Shown: one piece after another, positions 58,421 to 64,000 of the stretch | How the letters are laid out: every line of letters begins with the position of its first letter | Position numbering within the stretch: position 1 is the first letter of the stretch | Origin: Usnea hakonensis | Taxonomy: Eukaryota > Ascomycota > Lecanoromycetes > Lecanorales > Parmeliaceae | Length of the DNA: 64,000 bases | Assembly (NCBI GenBank): GCA_013423325.1 | Contig: BLJB01000038.1 | Span: 173,240-237,239, forward strand | Direction: 5' to 3' | Translations under genes and position numbers: made by a program | Notes under the pieces: model-generated | Database searches by the model: none | What the model saw: the letters and a program-made list of their open reading frames with translations, nothing else | What the model was told of the DNA's origin: nothing

Positions 58421-59323
58421 ATGCGCGGACGCATTGCTACCAGGAACAGTCTTTCCGCTGTATTTCTGCTTCGCTGTGGTCTGCGATCAACCCGTTTGCT
58501 TCTAGTTTGCCAGTCTCAAGCGACCTTGAGGCCATTCCCTTGGATACACGCTTGCCGACCATTTTCTACTGAACAACTTCCAAGAATACGGACACTCAAC
58601 GCTCTTACCCGCCAAGAAGTTCCAGAGCAAACCGACCTCGAAGTCTCAACCATGAGCTCCCATCAGTCAACCTTAAATGCCAACAGTACGGCACCAGAAG
58701 CAGCCGAACAAACCGTTGCGATCGACGATCTCCCTCTCGAAACTGGCCGTGAATCAATAACCGAAGAGGATGACTTCAGCGACGACGACTCGTGTAACAA
58801 AAACTTATCTAGGCCCCTCCTTGACTTTATTATAACTCGTGTCTCGGACTTCAACAAAGGCGCCCACACTGGCCGCATGACCTTCTCCGACTTCAAGGCC
58901 TTCTGGCGGACCAATTTCGAGAAAATGCGCCTCGAATTGACCCATTCCCACGAAAGTGACCTCTTCATCACCGACCCCCCGCTTAAGGAACTCGAAATCG
59001 AGATCCTGAACACCGCCAACGAGCGGTCTTGTCCCTGTCGTTTCGACTACGTTGATGCGCACATTACTATCAGAGCTGAGCAAGGTATCACGCGGGATGT
59101 CTTTTTGGAAGCGCTGAGGGATCAGCTTTATGGTGAGGAGGTGAGGAGTGAGCGTTTGAGGCTGAGTGATCGCCATCGTGGGATGCTTGTTCCGAGGGAT
59201 TGGGAGTATATGCAGGAGGGTGAGGGGGAGTTCTATCAGGGAAGTCAGTATGATAGGATGAGGATATGGGTGTATTGTTCTGATCAGGCCATCCCGCATG
59301 AGCACAGGGAGAACAAGCTCTAA
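58421..59323 (+). CDS. Conserved-looking protein with mitochondrial-type N terminus, unknown
   Basis: A single exon of 300 residues. The first 50 residues are rich in Arg, Leu and Ser, without acidic residues (MRGRIATRNSLSAVFLLRCG), and look like a mitochondrial presequence; ACRPFSTEQ could be the cleavage region. An alternative start at the Met in STMSSHQ (about residue 77) would remove it. An acidic linker (EEDDFSDDDS) precedes a compact C-terminal domain of about 170 residues with LLDFIITRVSDFN, FSDFKAFWRTNFEKM and RDWEYMQEGEGEFYQGSQYD. I do not recognise the family. Confidence 0.6.
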   Translation: MRGRIATRNSLSAVFLLRCGLRSTRLLLVCQSQATLRPFPWIHACRPFSTEQLPRIRTLNALTRQEVPEQTDLEVSTMSSHQSTLNANSTAPEAAEQTVAIDDLPLETGRESITEEDDFSDDDSCNKNLSRPLLDFIITRVSDFNKGAHTGRMTFSDFKAFWRTNFEKMRLELTHSHESDLFITDPPLKELEIEILNTANERSCPCRFDYVDAHITIRAEQGITRDVFLEALRDQLYGEEVRSERLRLSDRHRGMLVPRDWEYMQEGEGEFYQGSQYDRMRIWVYCSDQAIPHEHRENKL

Positions 59324-60117
59324 ATTGCCTTATTGTTGGAGATGCGGGTGCATGTGAGGATCGGGAACTTACGATTTTAGTGCAGCTGATGATGAATGGG
59401 CTTATATGGGCATACTTTGACGGTCAAAATAGGCGAGTACAACATAGGTTCTACAAATTGTACACTCGATTCCTTTCTTGGAAGACACTTCACTCATCCA
59501 AAAAAAAACTTTGAATAGCCAAGATACAAGCTTCACACTGGCTTTGTACTCTTTTTATAAGAGTCGTACATCAGCAATGAGTGATGACACCCATCCTCCG
59601 CACCGCGTTCTTTTACTTACTCGTCAGACCCAGTGGCACTGAGTATCATGTATGGTATATGCATTGAGTATGACGATCCTCACCGATGAGAAGTAAAGTA
59701 TGCAAGGGGCTCCAAAAGTCAAAACTATAATTCCTCGTAGTGTAGCTGGAACAACTTGACTTATTGCTAGCTAAATCAAGCCATGTTGCACTATATGCAC
59801 GATGAAAGCAGAAGAAACACCAGTCGAATAGTCGGGAACGGTCAGTCTATACTCCGTACAACGAGGCAACCTCGTATGGCTGATTGGCAGGTGGTATCTT
59901 TACTTAGGTCTCGGCAACTTGGTCGCTGACTGCTTCTCCTTTGTGCACTAAAAGTTTCATAGCTTTTGATTAAGGTGCTTGCAAGCCAAAAGAGACTGCC
60001 AAGATATTGAGGAAATACCAAAATGTCTTCGTTTTTTTTATATCGGCCGTGATAGGTCAGAGTTTAGTAAGCACTCGTTTAGCGTGTTTTATCAACTTGC
60101 CTCAGTCCCTCAGACCT
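59324..60117. other. Intergenic, gene to repeat-island boundary
   Basis: No gene seen. Normal composition until about 60120. Confidence 0.5.
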
Positions 60118-60121
60118 GCTA

Positions 60122-60146
60122 GCGCTAAGCCCCTTCGGGTTAGCGC
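60122..60146. repeat. Perfect inverted repeat at the edge of the repeat island
   Basis: GCGCTAA at 60122-60128 pairs with TTAGCGC at 60140-60146 around a loop that contains CCC, CTTC and GGG. It lies just where composition changes to AT-rich. Confidence 0.6.
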
Positions 60147-60179
60147 CCTCTACTTACTACGTTAGCTCCGGATAGCTAG

Positions 60180-61262
60180 TCTAAGCGCAGAATCCAAATT
60201 TTATATTAGGATCGCATTATCTCTAATAATATACCCGTATCTTACTAAATATAGAATAATTTTATAGTCTTAGTAATATAATTTTAAAAAATATATTATA
60301 ATATAAAAAATTATATAGTAGTATAAAATTATTAATATATAAATAGTATTAATTAATTATATAGCTTTATATACTATAATAGTATATTAAGAGTTATAAG
60401 ATTAAATATAAGTTTATATTTAATTACGATTATAGCCCTCTATAGATATATTCTAATAAGATATTATTTATCTAAATATTTATATTACTTTTTAAAGATA
60501 GTTATATTAATTTATATTTAATTATCTTTATAGCTAAAGTTATTTATCTTTAGATTATTAATAAAAGCGCTTTAGAGGTTTTTAATTAAAGCGTTTTAAG
60601 GGTCGCGTTTATAGCAGCTTATATCTTCTACTTCTATTACTCTCTCGCTTTTATATTAATTAATTTAATAGAATATTTACTCTAATCTCTTTTATTAACT
60701 ATAATATAGTAGTCTTTAGCCGGTTATTAGAGCGAGATTAGAACGCGCTATTAGAATTATTAATTAGGTTCTAATATAAATAAATATAGTTATACCCTAT
60801 AAATAGTTAATTTATATATTTTATTTAATACTATCTTTCTATCTTTTCGCTTAAAATCTAAAATCTTATTAAACTATTTTAACTCTATCTACTTATTAAA
60901 ACTCTTAGTAGCCCTCGCTATTAGAAGTTCCTTAAGCTCTCTCTTCTATTTAGAACTAAAAGGAATATAATATTAATTAGAATTTCTCGTAAAAGCTATA
61001 TAATATATCTCGCTATCTATTATTATCTAAAATAGAAGGTTATTATTAATCGTAAAGTAGACTATATAGTAGAGAGATTAAAGGCTAATAAAGATCTTAT
61101 TTACTTATAAAACTATCCTTAATATATTATAATTTAATATAGAGATAGGTAATATTAGTATTAGCGAGATTAATAGTATTAAAGATATTAGCGATAATTA
61201 TAATAATAGTTAAAAGGTTATTTAGGGCTATATTAATAACTATTACTATTAATAAGAGATTA
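60180..61262. repeat. AT-rich RIP-like repeat DNA
   Basis: About 1.1 kb almost free of CpG and dominated by TA, TAT and TTA words. No open frame. It adjoins the inverted-repeat element and is best read as an old repeat heavily mutated by RIP. Confidence 0.65.
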
Positions 61263-62045
61263 TAGAGACAAGTAGGAGTACGGTAAGGTTTTTTACCCTA
61301 GTAGCAGTGATGCTACAAAGGTTTCCCTTATATCATTGCCATAGAGCTTCCCGTAATTATCTTTCACATAGTTAGATAGACACGAGTATGAATTCCAATC
61401 CAATCCAATAAGAGATTATTTATTTTAATAATTTATACTAAAAGTTTTAACTAAAGACCTATATAAAAGATTAGAACTAGAGAAAGGCCTAATTTTTAAA
61501 AAAAAGTTAAAAATTTAAAAAAGTTTTAGATTTAGATACTAGCTAAGTTTTAAATATTAAATAATAATAGCTATACTAGCCCCTAATAGAATTATAGAAT
61601 TATAAATATAAATAAAAATCTCTATAGAGGGGATACTACTTAGTTATATACTATTATTATTATAACGAGCTAGCTATAATAAGTAATATAATAAAATTAT
61701 TCTCCCTTAAATAAGTACTATATTATCTACTAAAATAACTCTTCTATTAATAGTATTAATATAATAAGATAAGGCTTTTATAATACTACTATACGCCCTT
61801 ATATATCGAATTACCTACTATTAGGATTAGAGAGTTATTTAATAAACTAGTATAAAGACGAGATAAGTAATAGAATAGAAAAAAAGAAAATAATTATATT
61901 TGGATTGGATTGGAATTCATACTCGTGTCTATCTAACTATATGAAAGATAATTACGGGAAGCTCTATAGCAATGATATAAGGGAAACCTTTATAGTATTA
62001 CTACTACCAGGGTAAAAAACCTTACCGTACTCCTACTTGTCTCTA
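61263..62045. mobile_element. Non-autonomous inverted-repeat element (MITE-like)
   Basis: Two arms of 146 bases, 61263-61408 and 61900-62045, are inverted copies of each other, identical except for seven transitions. The outer ends begin TAGAGACAAGTAGGAGTACG. The outermost TA on both sides could be a duplicated target, as for Tc1/mariner/pogo-type elements, or part of the repeat. The 491-base interior is AT-rich and codes for nothing. It is therefore a foldback or MITE-like element depending on another element's transposase. It lies next to the 3' end of the LINE. Confidence 0.75.
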
Positions 62046-64000
62046 CTGTTTTGAGTCTATATACTACCTTCGACTACTATCGCTCGGTACCTCCTACGCT
62101 CGTATTCCTCTACCCCCTTTATACCGACGCTAGCGTCCCTTAGGCCGCTCTGCCCTCATATAACTAGTCTTTTACTAGGGAATACTAGCCTAGGAGGCCG
62201 GATTAAATTAGCTATCTAGTTAACGCCCTCGCCCCTCTTGGGGTAGTTAGCATTCTCCGTAGGTCACTAGTTCCCGCGGACTCCAGAAGTACTAGTCTAA
62301 ATTGTCCTAGCCTCGGATAGAAGATAAGGATATATTTAGTATCCTATTTCGGCTAGCCGCATTCGTAGCTAGCTATATAGATACCCGGGACCTTACGATA
62401 GAAGAGGAACTGTGCCAGCCCGATCTTCTCTATTCGCATCTGGATCAGGGCGGAGCTTTCGGCTTTCGCGAGGTTATAGTAAAGTATTCTCCTCATTTTC
62501 TAGTCCTTAGGACCCTAAGCTAGTATCCTCTCGTTTTCGGGTATACCCGTGCGGTAGCCTTCCTATAGGGTGCGCCAAGCTATATTACCCTAGCCCCGTA
62601 CTCTTCCTCTTATCGCCTCCGTCTCCTTCCTTTCTCTCTTCCTTACGTCGTGTTATTCCCACCCTCCCCTAGGGAGGGCACCCTCGGCCCATAAGTACTT
62701 CTCTATCGCAGGTGCCGGTGGTGCCTTTACCTTACGACCTCGCTTCCCCCGGAGTGCTCTACGGATACGTGCGTTTCCAATTTTCGTGACCTCGTGTATA
62801 CCCCTAAGGGCTTAGTGACGGAGGACCGCTAGGTCTAAAGAGACCTATATAGGGGGAATACCTGTCTCTGCCTCTAGTTCCCTAGTGTTTGTCGCCTTAT
62901 ACGCTCCCGAGACGTATCTTAGGTACTTGTTCTGGGTTATCCCTAGCTATCTCCCTAGTGTCTTTGTCGCTCCTCGCGTACCCGCCGGGTTATACTAGAT
63001 AGCCGCCGCGTATATTATCGCCGGTCGGACTATAGCCTAGTATACTATACGTGCTCGGTTTAGAGTTATTCCCTATATCGAGGCCGCCGTTATCGATAGC
63101 GCGAGGTATTGGGACGTTATCTTAGCCTTTACCTTCTTGAGGTAGGGGCCCCACCTTAATTTTCCATCCACGTGCAGGCCTAGTACCCGTATACTACCCT
63201 TTAGCTCTGTGACGGTCGCTCCTAGGTCTACTACGGCTTTTATATTAAAGCGCTTTAGCCTTCTAGTAAGGTGGACTAGCTTATACTTCTTAGGGGCGAA
63301 AGTTGCTCTATACGTCTTTACCCACTTTAGGTACACCTCGTAGGCTATCTTGAATATTATATAGTTAGCTTCCGTACTCTTCCTATACGCTAGTAGATAG
63401 ATATCGTCGACGAAGCCGCCGACTTGAAGGTTTAGCTTCAGCTTCGAGTACTCCTCGATAAGCGGTACGTTAAAGAATAGGAATAGTATAGGGGATACCG
63501 GGGACCCCTATAGGATCCCCATCTCCGCCGGTTCTACCTCGCTTATTTTCTGTCCTAGCGTTATTAACGTTGCTCTTTCTATAAGGAAGCTCGACGTCCA
63601 GTTTACTATCTAGGGGGGGACCCCCTTAGACTTGAGGTTATAGAGAAGCCGCTCGTGGGATACGTTATCGAATACCCCCGCCATGTCCAGAGAGAGTAGG
63701 CTGGCTATATACTGCTTACCGCTACCCCATACCGTGTGTACTGCGTTAACTATTGTTTCTAGGGCTGTCTCGGTGGACCGGCCTTTCCGTGCGCCCATCT
63801 GCTCCGGGGGGAGGAGGTTGTGTTTCTCTGCATAGTCGCTGAGTCTCTTGGCTACGACTGTCTCTAGAGCCTTCCCCAACGTACTTAGTAGGGCGATCGG
63901 CCGGTACGACTTTGGTTCTGAGTAGTCGTCTTTGCCCGGTTTACGGAGGACTATCGTGTTGGCGATTTTGAACTCCTTCGGGTAGTAGCCTAGGTCTATA
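62046..64000 (-). mobile_element. LINE (non-LTR) retrotransposon ORF2 fragment, RIP-damaged
   Basis: On the minus strand a reverse transcriptase reads in from beyond the window edge: KSYRPIALLSTLGKALE, LLPPEQMGARKGRSTETAL, LLSLDMAGVFDNVSHERLL, IL-GSPVSPILF and the catalytic FVDDIYLLAY (about 63390-63420), then the thumb with RVLGLHVDGKLRW. Downstream, frame-consistent sequence continues through the C-terminal part typical of fungal Tad1-like LINEs, with ALIQMRIEKIGLAQFLFYRK. The frame is interrupted many times; every stop I checked (at 63508, 63610 and several below 63090) is TAG, standing where Gln or Trp is expected (for example QGSP read as *GSP, SIWGI as SI*GI). That is the CpA-to-TpA signature. 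The 5' part of the element is outside the window. Confidence 0.88.

Noticed and set aside
1..64000. tRNA and rRNA genes
   Set aside because: I scanned for B-box-like GGTTCGAATCC words and rRNA-like blocks and saw none convincing; a tRNAscan/Rfam run would settle this.
62046..64000. TAG reassigned as a sense codon
   Set aside because: Intact genes in the window (GSA-like aminotransferase, PLP2 start region, eS27) use TAG as a terminator, so the TAGs in the LINE are mutations.

Overview
This window is nuclear DNA of a filamentous ascomycete (Pezizomycotina). Most genes carry short GT...AG introns of about 45-115 nt. Gene families restricted to or typical of these fungi are present (HET, fungal rhodopsin-like, kelch-TM, TeaA), and repeats show C-to-T decay of the repeat-induced point mutation (RIP) kind. 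I cannot name the species. All exon joins below were read by eye from splice sites, frame continuity and family conservation; none is confirmed by transcripts.

Layout. 1-2.3 kb: 3' part of an unrecognised Cys-containing protein. 2.3-8.7 kb: gene-poor, with two decayed secreted-protein genes. 8.7-26.6 kb: a conserved housekeeping block holding a phosducin-like protein, a YAP-type bZIP factor, cytosolic aspartyl-tRNA synthetase (2-base assembly gap in an intron), the TORC1 subunit Kog1/Raptor (minus strand) and a TeaA/Tea1 kelch cell-end marker. 27.4-36.4 kb: a doubtful small gene, a kelch protein with one membrane span, a 940-aa HET-domain protein, and a class III aminotransferase of the glutamate-1-semialdehyde aminomutase type preceded by a relic of a second copy. 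36.8-47.1 kb: a RIP-decayed gene with a STAND-type N-terminal domain, a rhodopsin-like seven-helix protein, a 12-exon gene joining a HeLo-like/STAND-type N-terminal domain to a calpain-like region without its catalytic residues, and a membrane protein with a PAN/apple-like ectodomain. 48.6-59.3 kb: a Gemin2/SIP1 homologue, a second HET protein, ribosomal protein eS27, a leucine-rich-repeat protein and an unknown protein with a mitochondrial-like N terminus. 60.1-64 kb: a repeat island with AT-rich DNA, a 783-bp inverted-repeat element and a RIP-mutated LINE reverse transcriptase running off the window edge.

Biological reading. The housekeeping genes cover translation (AspRS, eS27), snRNP assembly (Gemin2), growth control (Kog1), polarity (TeaA) and protein folding (phosducin-like). 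Between about 31 and 54 kb lies a patch of genes of the kind used in fungal self/non-self recognition and regulated cell death: two HET proteins, a decayed STAND-type gene, and the HeLo-like/calpain-like fusion. The fusion is the best candidate for a novel system. It appears to be an intact gene, but the calpain Cys is Leu, the His motif is displaced out of frame and the Asn motif is gone, which suggests a pseudo-protease acting as sensor or scaffold rather than an enzyme.
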